Positions 27,002 through 35,510 of a stretch of DNA of 55,292 nt are shown piece by piece. The translations under genes were made by a program, and so were the position numbers. The stretch is from Actinomycetes bacterium (GTDB lineage: Bacteria; Actinomycetota; Acidimicrobiia; Acidimicrobiales; Ilumatobacteraceae). Each line of letters begins with the position of its first letter. Within the stretch, counting starts at the first letter, position 1. Location of the stretch: contig JANXUF010000136.1 in NCBI GenBank assembly GCA_025356335.1, positions 1 through 55,292 of the forward strand, read 5' to 3'. Below the pieces are notes generated by a model. That model was not told where the DNA came from. It did not search any database and was given only the letters and a program-made list of their open reading frames with translations.

Positions 27002-27502
27002 GCCTGTCCCCCCTTCGGAGTTGTCCCCACAGTAGTTCCATTCGCTCGCGTAAGCCCACAAGGACGCCGGCGCGCTGCGCTGCTGAGATGGAGCGCTCCG
27101 AACGCACTGACGCTGCAGGTCTGTGCTGAATCGACGCCGGCACCGGCGCACGACACCGGTCGCTGCCAACGTTCCAGTCGCCCACAGAGGTTCGACATTT
27201 CTCTCACTTCTTTGTGACGACAGGCGCTCCGGCTGCTCCTTTTGTGGCTTTGAGATCGTGACGTCGGGCGCGGTCGCCGAACCGTCATCGAGGAGGTGTC
27301 CGACTGTGGACGAGGAAGGACCAGCACTGCTGCATCTCATGCTCAATCGGCGAAGCGGGTGCAACGCAAAGCCGGATCGGCGGTCATTCGGAGCAGATAT
27401 CCGGAAAAGTATTCACCATTTCGGCCGTCTCGCGCTCGTTGGTTCTTGAGGGATGTCACGAATTCGAGTTTTGGCAGGCATGCGTTGTGGAGGTGGTCGA
27501 GG
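27002..27502. other. Non-coding gap between integrase and excisionase genes
   Basis: About 500 bases lie between the divergent integrase and excisionase-like genes. I see no convincing gene. It must hold both promoters and possibly regulatory sites for the integration/excision switch. The open frames across it have no recognisable protein and no ribosome binding sites. Confidence 0.5.
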
Positions 27503-27844
27503 ATGAAGTCGAGGTGCGAGTCGTGTGGCACGGCGTCGATGTACTTGACGGTGGAGCAAGCGGCGAAGCAGTTGCAGATCGGGCGGACGTTGGCGTACCG
27601 CCTCGCGGACGAGTACCTGGCGACGGACGGCCGTTCTGGACTGCCGGTGAAACGCTTCGGAAGGTTGCTGCGGGTTCTTCGCTCCGATCTTGAGGCCTCG
27701 GCTCACGTCGCCACTGAGCACCTCGACGCAACCACACCCGCCACGGCACATTCAGCAACGACTCCGAACAGCTCACCCGTCTCGAAGGCACAGGCACGCC
27801 GTAGCGCCTCGACGGTCGAGCAGCCCGCACTCTTCTCGGCATAG
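27503..27844 (+). CDS. xis: Excisionase-like helix-turn-helix protein
   Basis: The protein has 113 aa. It holds an Xis/MerR-like winged helix (YLTVEQAAKQLQIGRTLAYRLADEYLA...VKRFGRLLRVLRSDLEA), followed by a low-complexity Thr/Ser/Ala tail. GGAGG at 27489-27493 supports ATG 27503; ATG 27539 is also possible. Small HTH proteins of this kind set recombination direction for tyrosine integrases, and this one lies beside the integrase. An alternative role is transcriptional control of the relaxase gene 100 bases downstream. Confidence 0.8.
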   Translation: MKSRCESCGTASMYLTVEQAAKQLQIGRTLAYRLADEYLATDGRSGLPVKRFGRLLRVLRSDLEASAHVATEHLDATTPATAHSATTPNSSPVSKAQARRSASTVEQPALFSA

Positions 27845-27942
27845 GCCCCTGCCATGGACCACCCCCTCACCCCGATCACGATCAACACCAATTCGACAGA
27901 CGGGTGCACACCCCACGCACACCTCGATCCGGAGAGTTTGCG

Positions 27943-30900
27943 GTGACCGTCCGGGTGACCACCTTGAAAGGTGTCGACGCCGGCGCCTATTACGTGGAGC
28001 AGTTGCCGAACTACTACCTCGATTCCGGTGAACCACGTGGCATCTGGTTCGGTCACGGCGCACACACACTCGGCCTGTCCGGTGAAGTCGATGACGACGC
28101 GTTTTTGGCGGTGATGGCGGGGATGCGCCCGGACGACCCGGACAGGTACCTGGGTGGGAGATATAACGAGAAGTCGGCGCGTGGGTTTGACGTGACGGCG
28201 TCGGCGCCGAAGTCGGTGTCGATCCTCTTCGCCCTCGGCAACCCGACTGTGCGTGGCAAGGTTGTTGCGGCGCATGATCGTGCGGTGGGGGCGATCGTTG
28301 GGTGGATCGAGGATCACGCACATACCCGCTACCGCATCGGTGGGCAGATCTCTACCGTTGACGCCGAGGGGATCATCGCTGCACAGTTCCGTCAGCACAC
28401 CAGTCGTGCGTTGGACCCGCAGTTGCATACGCACGTTGTGATCCCGAACCGTGTGATGTCACCCGACGGCCGCTGGCTCGCCCTCGACGCACGACTCATC
28501 AAGCTGGATCAGCGGACGTTGTCAGCGCTCTATCACGTGACGTTGCGGTCGGAGTTGACGGCGAGCCTCGGTGTCCGTTGGGAGGTGCCGGAGCGGGGGA
28601 TCGCCGAGATCGCCGACGTCCCCGAAGGGTTGCGTGCCGAGTTCTCGACCCGCACGGCCGGGGTGTTGGCGCGGGTGGAGGAGAAGCTGGACAGGTTCGT
28701 GGAGACGATGGGTCGGGAGCCGACCCCGAGGGAGCGGTGGCGACTGGAACGTGAAGCCGCCGTCGACTCGCGGCCGGCGAAACCGAAAGCGGTTGACGCC
28801 GACCAACTGCATGAGACGTGGGCGGATCAGACACGTGCGTTCGGTCTCGAACCCGCCCAAGTCGTTGCTACTGCGGTTGGGCATGTGAGACGCCTGAACG
28901 GCATCAGCGAGCACGAGACGGCATCAATCATCACCGGGGCGTTGATCAACATCTCCGAGAAGCAGTCGTCGTGGCGCCCGACAGAGTTGACGCGTGAACT
29001 CGCCGCGCTCGTCCCCACCGACCTCGCGTGGCCCGCAGGCCGGTTGGTGGCGTGGCTCGGCCAGCTCACCGAACACGTCGTGCAAGACCTGTGCGTGGAC
29101 ATTTCCCGACCTGTCGGGCCGAATGATGTGTTGCGCAAGGACGGTCGCCCGGTTACCGAGTCGGTGGCTGATCGTGCGTTGACGGTGCAGTCGATCTTGG
29201 ATCAGGAAGCGATGCTGATCGAGTGGGTCGATCGGCGCCTGCGTCACGACGGCTTCGACAACCCTAACGCCCCCAGCCAGTCGGCCTTGTCGCTGAACCC
29301 GGCACAAGCGAGCGCTGCGGCGGCGGTGGCGGGTACGGATGATGTCGTGTTCGTCGTCGGCCCTGCCGGCACCGGCAAGACCGTCGCGCTCGCGCCGGCG
29401 GTCGAGCAGCTCCGCTCGGAGGGTCGCGCCGTGTTCGGTGTCGCACCGTCGGCGACCGCTGCTGAAGTCCTCGGAGCAGAGACGGGACTCTCAGCGGACA
29501 CGCTCGACAAACTGCTGATCGAACACCAACTGCACAGGCCGCCGGATCATCGTTACGACTTGCCGGCGGGGGCGACGGTGATTGTTGATGAGGCGGGGAT
29601 GATCCCAACGCAGAAACTCGCAGAACTCGCCGCCCTCGCAGATGTCAAGGGGTGGCGGGTGGCGTTGGTCGGGGATCCGTTGCAGTTCTCCGCCGTCGGC
29701 CGCGGTGGGATGTTCGGTCTGTTCGTCGACACGTTCGGCGCGGTCGAACTCGAACACGTCCACCGATTCGTCAACGAGTGGGAACGAGACGCCAGCCTGC
29801 GCCTGCGGCGCGGTGATGTCACCGTCGCCGAGGAATACGAAGCACACGGCCGCCTCCACGGCGGCACCTTGACACAGATGGAACGTGAGGTCGTTGCGGC
29901 GTGGTGGGCTCATCGGCGGGCGGGGGAGAGTGTGTTGTTGATGACCCCGACGAACGATGCCGTCGAACGCCTCAACCAACGCTGCCAACAGACCCGTATC
30001 AACGCCGGCGACCTCGACACGTCGGGCCGACGGCTCACGGTTGGCCCGTACACGATGCATGTCGGTGATGAGGTCGCCACGAGACGCAACGACCGTCACC
30101 TGCTCACCGACCGGCACGAGATGGTCAAGAACCGTGCCACCTGGACGATCCGGCAGATCGGCACTGACGGGTCGCTCACCGTCACCGGGACTGCTGGCAC
30201 GGTGCGGTTGCCGTCGAGTTACGTGGCGGATCATGTCGAGTTGGCGTACGCGCGCACGGGGATGGGCGCCCAAGGCCGTACGGAGCGGGTCGGGTTGACG
30301 TTCTATGAACGGGCGAGCGATGTCCGCAACGTCTACGTCCCAATGAGCCGTGGAACACATTCGAACGAGGCGTTTATCGCCACGACCGGGAGCGACACCG
30401 CCCTCGATGTCTTCACCCAATCGATCGCCACCGACTGGATCGACCAGCCAGCCCACAGCCGCCGGGCCGAACTGAACGGCACCGAACTGCACCGCCCCGG
30501 TCTCCTCGACGGCAGCCGACTTCGGGAATTGTTGGAGGAACGCTTCGAGATCACCTCGAGCATCGAACACGCCGAGCGTGAGCTGGCACGGTTCCCGAAA
30601 GCGCTCCACGCTGCGACGCAGGCGAAGGAGCTGGCGGAGAAGCACCTCAGGACATGGGCGGCCGGGATCGAGGCGGCAACGCTCGTGTTGGAACGGTTCG
30701 ATCGGCCGTTGCACCGCCGCAAACACGAACCCGAAATCGCCGCAGCGAAACAGCAGCTGCAGGAACTCCCCGAACACATCCAGATGAGCAGCGGCCACCT
30801 CGACGACGCCAACCACAGCATCGAGGTGCTCGAGCAGCAGAAGGTGGCGGCGAGCGACGTTCTCGGCAACCGATCGATCGGGGAGAAGACGGTGTGTCAG

Positions 30901-31218
30901 ATCGATGAATGGCTCTCCGACGACATCGGTGTCCGCATGCGCGTCGCCCGTCTCGAACAACCCGACAGCATCACCCACGTCCTCGGCGAGCGACCAGCAA
31001 TTGGGCCGAAAGCGAGGACGTGGGATCTCGCCGCCGGGCACATCACCCAACACCAAGCCGCATTCGGCATCGACGATGGCCTCGGACAGCGACCCACCTA
31101 CGGAGAACACACCGTGTACGCCGAAAGCTACGCCATCGTCGCCGAACTCATCCCGAAGCCGGCACAGACCGTCACCCGAACGACGATCGAACGACCATCA
31201 TTCGGCATCAGCCTGTGA
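27943..31218 (+). CDS. MobF (TrwC-type) conjugative relaxase-helicase
   Basis: The protein has 1091 aa from GTG 27943 (GGAG 12 bases before); an earlier in-frame ATG at 27904 is less likely. The TrwC relaxase domain is N-terminal: paired tyrosines near residue 16 (AYYVEQLPNYY) are candidates for nicking. The metal-binding triad lies in HTSRALDPQLHTHVV near residues 152-164. A RecD/TraI-like helicase follows: Walker A GPAGTGKTVAL near 475, Walker B VIVDEAGMI, and VGDPLQFSAVGRGG. It would nick oriT and unwind the strand for transfer using a helper's type IV secretion apparatus. The C-terminus ends in a charged coiled region. Part of that C-terminus is duplicated as a relic near 44.6 kb. Confidence 0.93.
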   Translation: MTVRVTTLKGVDAGAYYVEQLPNYYLDSGEPRGIWFGHGAHTLGLSGEVDDDAFLAVMAGMRPDDPDRYLGGRYNEKSARGFDVTASAPKSVSILFALGNPTVRGKVVAAHDRAVGAIVGWIEDHAHTRYRIGGQISTVDAEGIIAAQFRQHTSRALDPQLHTHVVIPNRVMSPDGRWLALDARLIKLDQRTLSALYHVTLRSELTASLGVRWEVPERGIAEIADVPEGLRAEFSTRTAGVLARVEEKLDRFVETMGREPTPRERWRLEREAAVDSRPAKPKAVDADQLHETWADQTRAFGLEPAQVVATAVGHVRRLNGISEHETASIITGALINISEKQSSWRPTELTRELAALVPTDLAWPAGRLVAWLGQLTEHVVQDLCVDISRPVGPNDVLRKDGRPVTESVADRALTVQSILDQEAMLIEWVDRRLRHDGFDNPNAPSQSALSLNPAQASAAAAVAGTDDVVFVVGPAGTGKTVALAPAVEQLRSEGRAVFGVAPSATAAEVLGAETGLSADTLDKLLIEHQLHRPPDHRYDLPAGATVIVDEAGMIPTQKLAELAALADVKGWRVALVGDPLQFSAVGRGGMFGLFVDTFGAVELEHVHRFVNEWERDASLRLRRGDVTVAEEYEAHGRLHGGTLTQMEREVVAAWWAHRRAGESVLLMTPTNDAVERLNQRCQQTRINAGDLDTSGRRLTVGPYTMHVGDEVATRRNDRHLLTDRHEMVKNRATWTIRQIGTDGSLTVTGTAGTVRLPSSYVADHVELAYARTGMGAQGRTERVGLTFYERASDVRNVYVPMSRGTHSNEAFIATTGSDTALDVFTQSIATDWIDQPAHSRRAELNGTELHRPGLLDGSRLRELLEERFEITSSIEHAERELARFPKALHAATQAKELAEKHLRTWAAGIEAATLVLERFDRPLHRRKHEPEIAAAKQQLQELPEHIQMSSGHLDDANHSIEVLEQQKVAASDVLGNRSIGEKTVCQIDEWLSDDIGVRMRVARLEQPDSITHVLGERPAIGPKARTWDLAAGHITQHQAAFGIDDGLGQRPTYGEHTVYAESYAIVAELIPKPAQTVTRTTIERPSFGISL

Positions 31219-31672
31219 CCCCTCCGGGTGCAAGGGTGCCTCGATCTGACGTTACGCGAGTGCCCGGTACCGAATCCTTACGGCTATGGCATGTCCGCGG
31301 AGCATGCTCCGTCGGCCAGACGGGGCCAGACCCACTGCCGGCTCGCGCAGGTGGCACGTATCGTTCCTGACTAGCGAGCCAGTTCCATACACATTTCAGA
31401 GCGCATCGCCTCCTTCCTACACGGTCTCCCGCGTAATCAGGTGTCCAAGAAACCGGGTCACGTTCACACCGCATTACGAGGGGGCTCGGCTTGGTTATTG
31501 GTCAGTCAGGCGACACGAGGTGTGCATGTAACGCACGATCGAGTTTCGGTGCGTGGTGAGGACGAAGGCGAGGTTGTGGTAGGTAGTGACCTCCGTCGGA
31601 ACTCCGACGGCGGGCACGGGCGACGAAAGGTCGCGATTACCAAAAACGCAACGGTCCGGAGGCTTTTGACCG
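31219..31672. other. Gene-free stretch after the relaxase
   Basis: About 450 bases hold no gene I can support. Two small inverted repeats are visible: a near-palindrome GCATG-TCCGCGGA-G-CATGC at 31289-31307 and CCGTCGGA-AC-TCCGACGG at 31593-31610. Either could be a terminator or part of a transfer origin, but the evidence for both is weak. Confidence 0.4.
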
Positions 31673-32755
31673 ATGGGCGGCCTTGACAACTCACCTCCAG
31701 TGGCGCATTGTGAACTTGTGAATCGACGTCTTGTTCGGGCGATCCGCCGAAATAGAAGACGGCTTCCTGGTTGTGTGGCGGTGCTCAGCTTGTTGTCGAT
31801 TGTGGCTCCTGGAACCGCTCCACGACGAGCTGTTGCTTACCCGTTCCAGACCGGGTGCAGCCCGTACAATCCACGGCCGAACGTCTTCTATCAGTTTTCG
31901 GGGGACTGGACGTCGGGCGACAAGTCGGCTGTACGCGGCGGATTTGTACGCTGGGATGCGATGCGCAATGATGCGAACGTAGCGTTCACGTCGGCAAGCG
32001 AGACAGCCGGTGGTTCCACCACGGTCTTCCGGCTACACGATGGGACGGATAACGCCGATTGCGGCGGAGCGATCATCCGGATCAGTGACGCGTTCTCATA
32101 CATCGCTGCTCATGAGATGGGTCACGCGCACGGTCTCAGCCACTCCGGCGGGTACGACGCGCTCCCAAACGGTTCGGACACGGCGATGTACGGCTGCAGC
32201 GCAAACGACGGCACCACGACCGATGACGAAGCGTCGATCAACGACCATCTCGGAAACGCCATCACTGCCAATGGAGGATTCGAGGAGGGCGACAACGGAA
32301 CCTGGACCACGTCGGCTGGCTCGTGGTCGATCTACCTTTCGAACCCTTATCAGGGAGTTCGGGCCGCCCAGATCAACGCCGGAGGGGTTATCAACACCTA
32401 TGCCCGCCTAGTTCAAGACACGTCGAACATCTACATCCGCGGGCGATACAAAACCAACGGTTCAAACGGCCGTTATAAGCTCGAACATCGGGTCGTAACA
32501 TATGCTTCTGGTACGCCGACGTGCGACAACGGTTGGACGCCGAACACTATTCGATGGGATCAGCCGCCGTCGTTGGGATCATGGCAGCTGGACGCCAACT
32601 ACGCCCTTGCTGCACAGAGTGGCTACACGGACCTGAGTCATTTCGTCAACCTCTATCCGTCCCTCTCGACAGCTATCGATATCAGACTTTCGATCGACGC
32701 GCCGAGTAGCGGGACGATGTTCGCCGACAACTTGGAGGTGGCAAGTGCTCCGTAG
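31673..32755 (+). CDS. Secreted metzincin-type zinc metalloprotease
   Basis: The protein has 360 aa. The zinc-binding and catalytic motif HEMGHAHGLSH is a perfect metzincin HExxHxxGxxH, as in matrixin-like bacterial proteases, inside SYIAAHEMGHAHGL. The N-terminus has an Arg-rich stretch and a hydrophobic segment (VAVLSLLSIVAPGTAP), suggesting export. The C-terminal half (NGGFEEGDNGTWTTSAGSW) resembles a carbohydrate-binding-like beta-sandwich. GGAGG at 31658-31662 supports ATG 31673; GTG 31718 would give a more normal signal peptide. It overlaps the next lipoprotein gene by 11 bases, so both are cargo of the integrative element. The target is unknown. Confidence 0.8.
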   Translation: MGGLDNSPPVAHCELVNRRLVRAIRRNRRRLPGCVAVLSLLSIVAPGTAPRRAVAYPFQTGCSPYNPRPNVFYQFSGDWTSGDKSAVRGGFVRWDAMRNDANVAFTSASETAGGSTTVFRLHDGTDNADCGGAIIRISDAFSYIAAHEMGHAHGLSHSGGYDALPNGSDTAMYGCSANDGTTTDDEASINDHLGNAITANGGFEEGDNGTWTTSAGSWSIYLSNPYQGVRAAQINAGGVINTYARLVQDTSNIYIRGRYKTNGSNGRYKLEHRVVTYASGTPTCDNGWTPNTIRWDQPPSLGSWQLDANYALAAQSGYTDLSHFVNLYPSLSTAIDIRLSIDAPSSGTMFADNLEVASAP

Positions 32756-33956
32756 CCACTTCGACCGCCGATTTGTCATCGCCGCGAGCGTCGTGCTCGT
32801 CACTGCCGCCTGTGGCTCGAACCACACGTCTGTCGTAGCGGGTCAACCAACGACGCCAATTTCGCAACCTTCGCATTTGACGCCAACAACCACAGCAGCC
32901 GAAGCTGGTGCCTCCGAAGATGGAACCGGCCTCAATTGTAAACTTGACCACCTGGTGAGAGAAGCGGCGGCGGCGGTCGACGCTACGGTGCTGAGCATCT
33001 CGCCCAGCCGTACTGAACTGAACAAGACTTGGCAGGACACCGTCGTTCTTCAGGACTATGTGCTGCATGTCATCCAGATCCGATTCTCCAACGGATCTCT
33101 CGCCCTCACGGTCGGCGCGGACGTCAGTGCCGTCAACGGCTTCACCGAAACGACCGATCCGGGCCCGAACGGAACATCGCCGCTGTTCCATATCGATTAC
33201 GACCCGTCGATGAAAGCGCTATCGCAGACGTTTCTCGTTGCCAGCTACCCAACGGACCACGGAGACGTACCCCGCCTACTGACAACATTCGACGGCGCTA
33301 ACTTCACCGGACCATGCGCGGGGTCGTTCGGTTCCGAACTCAGACAGCAAGAAGTCTCCAGCTCGCTCAAAGGGCTAGATCTCTTGCACGACTGGACACT
33401 CGACATAGCCGCCGGCGACAACAAGTACGGGGACCCCCACGGAACCAAGGCAGCTGCGGCCACAAAGGTAGCCCGGGAGCAAGCGTGGCGGAAGACCGAT
33501 CCCGCAACCCGGAGTCTCCAGCCCGTCGACGTACCCGACGACGTCCGAACCCAGCTCGACGTACGGGGGCTGGACCTGCAACTCGCAGGGCTCGACCCGA
33601 CCGAGGCAGTTCTCATTCGAACCGCGAGCGGCAACTCTGGCTCCGTAGTGGCCGACGCGCTTCCCACGCTCTATCCCGCGTACTTCATACCCGGCAACAA
33701 GGAAGCGTTGGAAATAGACATTGTCGATCGCTCCACCTTGAAAGTGAAGGGCACCGTCACGTCGATCTCTCCAGCTGATCTCGCTCAATTCCTCGGCTTC
33801 AAAATCACCGGCCCGGCTACAAGCGCCTCTGTCCTTCCGATGACGCGGGAACAACTCGCGGCCGACATGGGGCGCACACCGGAACAGCTCGACGCTCTGC
33901 GGACCGGTCTCCTCGCTACGGGAACGGCCCCCACATCCACCACGCCGAGCGGCTGA
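32745..33956 (+). CDS. Lipoprotein of unknown function, coupled to the metalloprotease
   Basis: The protein has 403 aa and starts at GTG 32745, overlapping the metalloprotease gene; GGAGG lies at 32734. The signal peptide FVIAASVVLVTAAC ends in a lipobox. The mature part has no recognisable family; features are a conserved-looking DYVLHVIQIRFSNGSLALTV strand region and a C-terminal segment MTREQLAADMGRTPEQLDAL. Co-translation suggests it works with the protease, perhaps as inhibitor, anchor or substrate. That is inference from position. Confidence 0.6.
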   Translation: MLRSHFDRRFVIAASVVLVTAACGSNHTSVVAGQPTTPISQPSHLTPTTTAAEAGASEDGTGLNCKLDHLVREAAAAVDATVLSISPSRTELNKTWQDTVVLQDYVLHVIQIRFSNGSLALTVGADVSAVNGFTETTDPGPNGTSPLFHIDYDPSMKALSQTFLVASYPTDHGDVPRLLTTFDGANFTGPCAGSFGSELRQQEVSSSLKGLDLLHDWTLDIAAGDNKYGDPHGTKAAAATKVAREQAWRKTDPATRSLQPVDVPDDVRTQLDVRGLDLQLAGLDPTEAVLIRTASGNSGSVVADALPTLYPAYFIPGNKEALEIDIVDRSTLKVKGTVTSISPADLAQFLGFKITGPATSASVLPMTREQLAADMGRTPEQLDALRTGLLATGTAPTSTTPSG

Positions 33957-33965
33957 TCTCAAGTC

Positions 33966-34571
33966 GTGAGCAATGGCACTCCGCTAACCACCGCAGACGG
34001 GACTTTCACCCATCTTATCGGTAACCGCTGCGTCCTCCGGCCGGTCATTCCCGACGACATCGGTCTCCTCTACCGATGGGAAACGGGAAGTCCGTTAGCA
34101 TTTCGCTGGCGACTCGCCGGCCAACATCTCAGTCCTCAGGCGTACGCCGAGTCGATTTGGTCCGGTGTGCTAGCGCAATTCATCATCGTCGCTAACTCGC
34201 ACCCCATCGGTATTGCCACAGGCTACGGAGCGGATTTCCGCCACCAATTCTGCTACCTCGCTATGGCACGTTTTGACGAGCACGAGGAGCGCACCAACAT
34301 TGGTGCGGCTCACTTGTCCGTTGAAGCGTTCACGCTTCTGCTCAACTACCTTTTTAACGGCTGGGACTTCCGCAAGATATATATGGACGTCCCTGGCTAC
34401 AACCTCGATCAGTTCAGCTCACTGATCGGGAGGCTGTGCACCGAAGAGGCCTGTCTCATAGCCCATCTCTACCTCGGCGGGCGCTACTGGAACCTGCACA
34501 CGCTGGCAATCACCCGCGAGACTTGGAATGAATTCCGAACGAAGCACTGGAATTCGCTCAGACTCCACTGA
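33966..34571 (+). CDS. GNAT-family acetyltransferase
   Basis: The protein has 201 aa and starts at GTG 33966, nine bases after the lipoprotein. It resembles the RimJ/RimL-like branch: VLRPVIPDDIGLLYRWET at the start, a central IGIATGYG/FCYLAM beta region, and SVEAFTLLLNYLFNGWDFRKIYMDV near the acetyl-CoA site. The canonical Q/RxxGxG/A loop is not obvious, so activity is uncertain. It is the third gene of the protease, lipoprotein, acetyltransferase cargo run. Confidence 0.7.
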   Translation: MSNGTPLTTADGTFTHLIGNRCVLRPVIPDDIGLLYRWETGSPLAFRWRLAGQHLSPQAYAESIWSGVLAQFIIVANSHPIGIATGYGADFRHQFCYLAMARFDEHEERTNIGAAHLSVEAFTLLLNYLFNGWDFRKIYMDVPGYNLDQFSSLIGRLCTEEACLIAHLYLGGRYWNLHTLAITRETWNEFRTKHWNSLRLH

Positions 34572-34620
34572 AGACATCGGTTGTCTGGTACCCCCCTTTC
34601 GGTAGACGCGCAAACCGGCT

Positions 34621-34890
34621 CTACGCGTACGCATGGGGACGCCCGGTTCCGAGGATCGGGGGCGTGGGCCTGTTCGGCCAGGTCGGTTTGCCCGCGCGAA
34701 GGAGGACGCGGAGCCGGTAGTGCTCGAAGTGCTCGAAGTACTCGAATGCGCGCCGCAGCGCTTCACCTCCTTCACGAGGAGATTCAGGCCTTCCGTCGGA
34801 CCGTTCGACGCGCCGGTGTCATGGTGGGCGAGGATCTCGGTGCGCCATCGTGCGGCCGTCTCGCCGAGCGAGCGGATCTCCGGGACGCGA
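34621..34890 (-). pseudogene. ISL3-family transposase C-terminal fragment
   Basis: The minus strand reads PEIRSLGETAARWRTEILA, then SNGPTEGLNLLVKEVKRCG, and after a frame change EHYRLRVLLRAG up to a TAG at 34623. These are C-terminal landmarks of ISL3 (IS204/IS1001/IS1165) DDE transposases. A duplicated TTCGAGCAC unit lies at the frameshift. About 90 codons remain. The fragment abuts the yhcG C-terminal half at about 34890, so an IS once cut off the end of yhcG. Confidence 0.8.
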
Positions 34891-35370
34891 GCGTGTGCTC
34901 GACAACGATCTGATCTTTGTCCGGGTCGAGCAGGACGCCGATGGTCGGATTGTCTCGCTCGGTACGGATCTCGCGTTCGATCGCCGTCACATAGAAGGCG
35001 AGGTGACCTGCGTGAGCGGCCACGAACGGTTGGGTCTTTAGTTCGAACACCACGTAGGCGTGGAGGTGTGTGTTGCAAAAGAGCAAGTCGAGGAAGAAAT
35101 CGCTGTCGCCGACGGTGAGCCGGAACCGCCGTCCCAGGTAGGCGAAGCCGAGCCCGAGATGCATGAGGAATTCGCTGATGCGGTCGACCAGAGCGGTCTC
35201 GGTTTGTCGCTCGGTTGAGGCGGGGTCGAGCCGGAGGAAGTCCAACCGATATGGATCGGTGGCGAGGCGCTGGAGATGTCGCCCTTCAGATCTGGCAGTG
35301 TCGCAGCGAAGTTCGACGGAGCTTGCCCGATTCGTTCGTAGAGGTCGTCGCGGATCTGAGCCGTGAGGAC
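34891..35370 (-). pseudogene. yhcG-like DUF1016 nuclease, C-terminal half
   Basis: The minus strand reads TAQIRDDLYERIGQAPSNF, then after a frameshift near 35275 RLDFLRLD and EFLMHLGLGFAYLGRR. The PD-(D/E)xK core follows: DFFLDLLFCN with Asp, and VVFELKTQPF with Glu-x-Lys. It ends TIGVLLDPDKDQIVVEHTL, where ISL3 debris begins. This is the C-terminal half of a YhcG/DUF1016 nuclease whose N-terminal half lies at 40,545-41,020. The IS21 insertion separates the halves. It has been dead for some time, given the extra frameshift and 3' truncation. Confidence 0.85.
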
Positions 35371-35430
35371 TGTCCATGGCCATGTCAAAGTCCTCGGTGG
35401 TGGCCAGGAGAAGTCCTCGCGGTGGTGAGT
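35365..35430 (+). repeat. IS21 left end with target duplication and two transposase-binding repeats
   Basis: Target duplication GAGGAC is at 35365-35370 and is repeated at 40545-40550. The IS begins TGTCCATGGCCA at 35371. Two copies of a TGGCCA-N4/5-AAGTCCTCG-GGTGG motif follow. Multiple subterminal repeats are a hallmark of IS21 ends. Confidence 0.88.
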
Positions 35431-35510
35431 AGGTAGATCCACTGTCTGGCCGCCTCGAGCGGTGATCGTGAACGACGACCAAGTCAGTTCCTGATCACAC
35501 GCCCGAGGGG

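Noticed and set aside
31289..31307. Near-palindrome as transfer origin
   Set aside because: It is downstream of the relaxase gene, short, and has no recognisable nic sequence. There is not enough evidence for an oriT.
34633..35118. Plus-strand frames over the ISL3 and yhcG remains
   Set aside because: The minus strand gives clear ISL3 and YhcG protein blocks; the plus frames are shadows.
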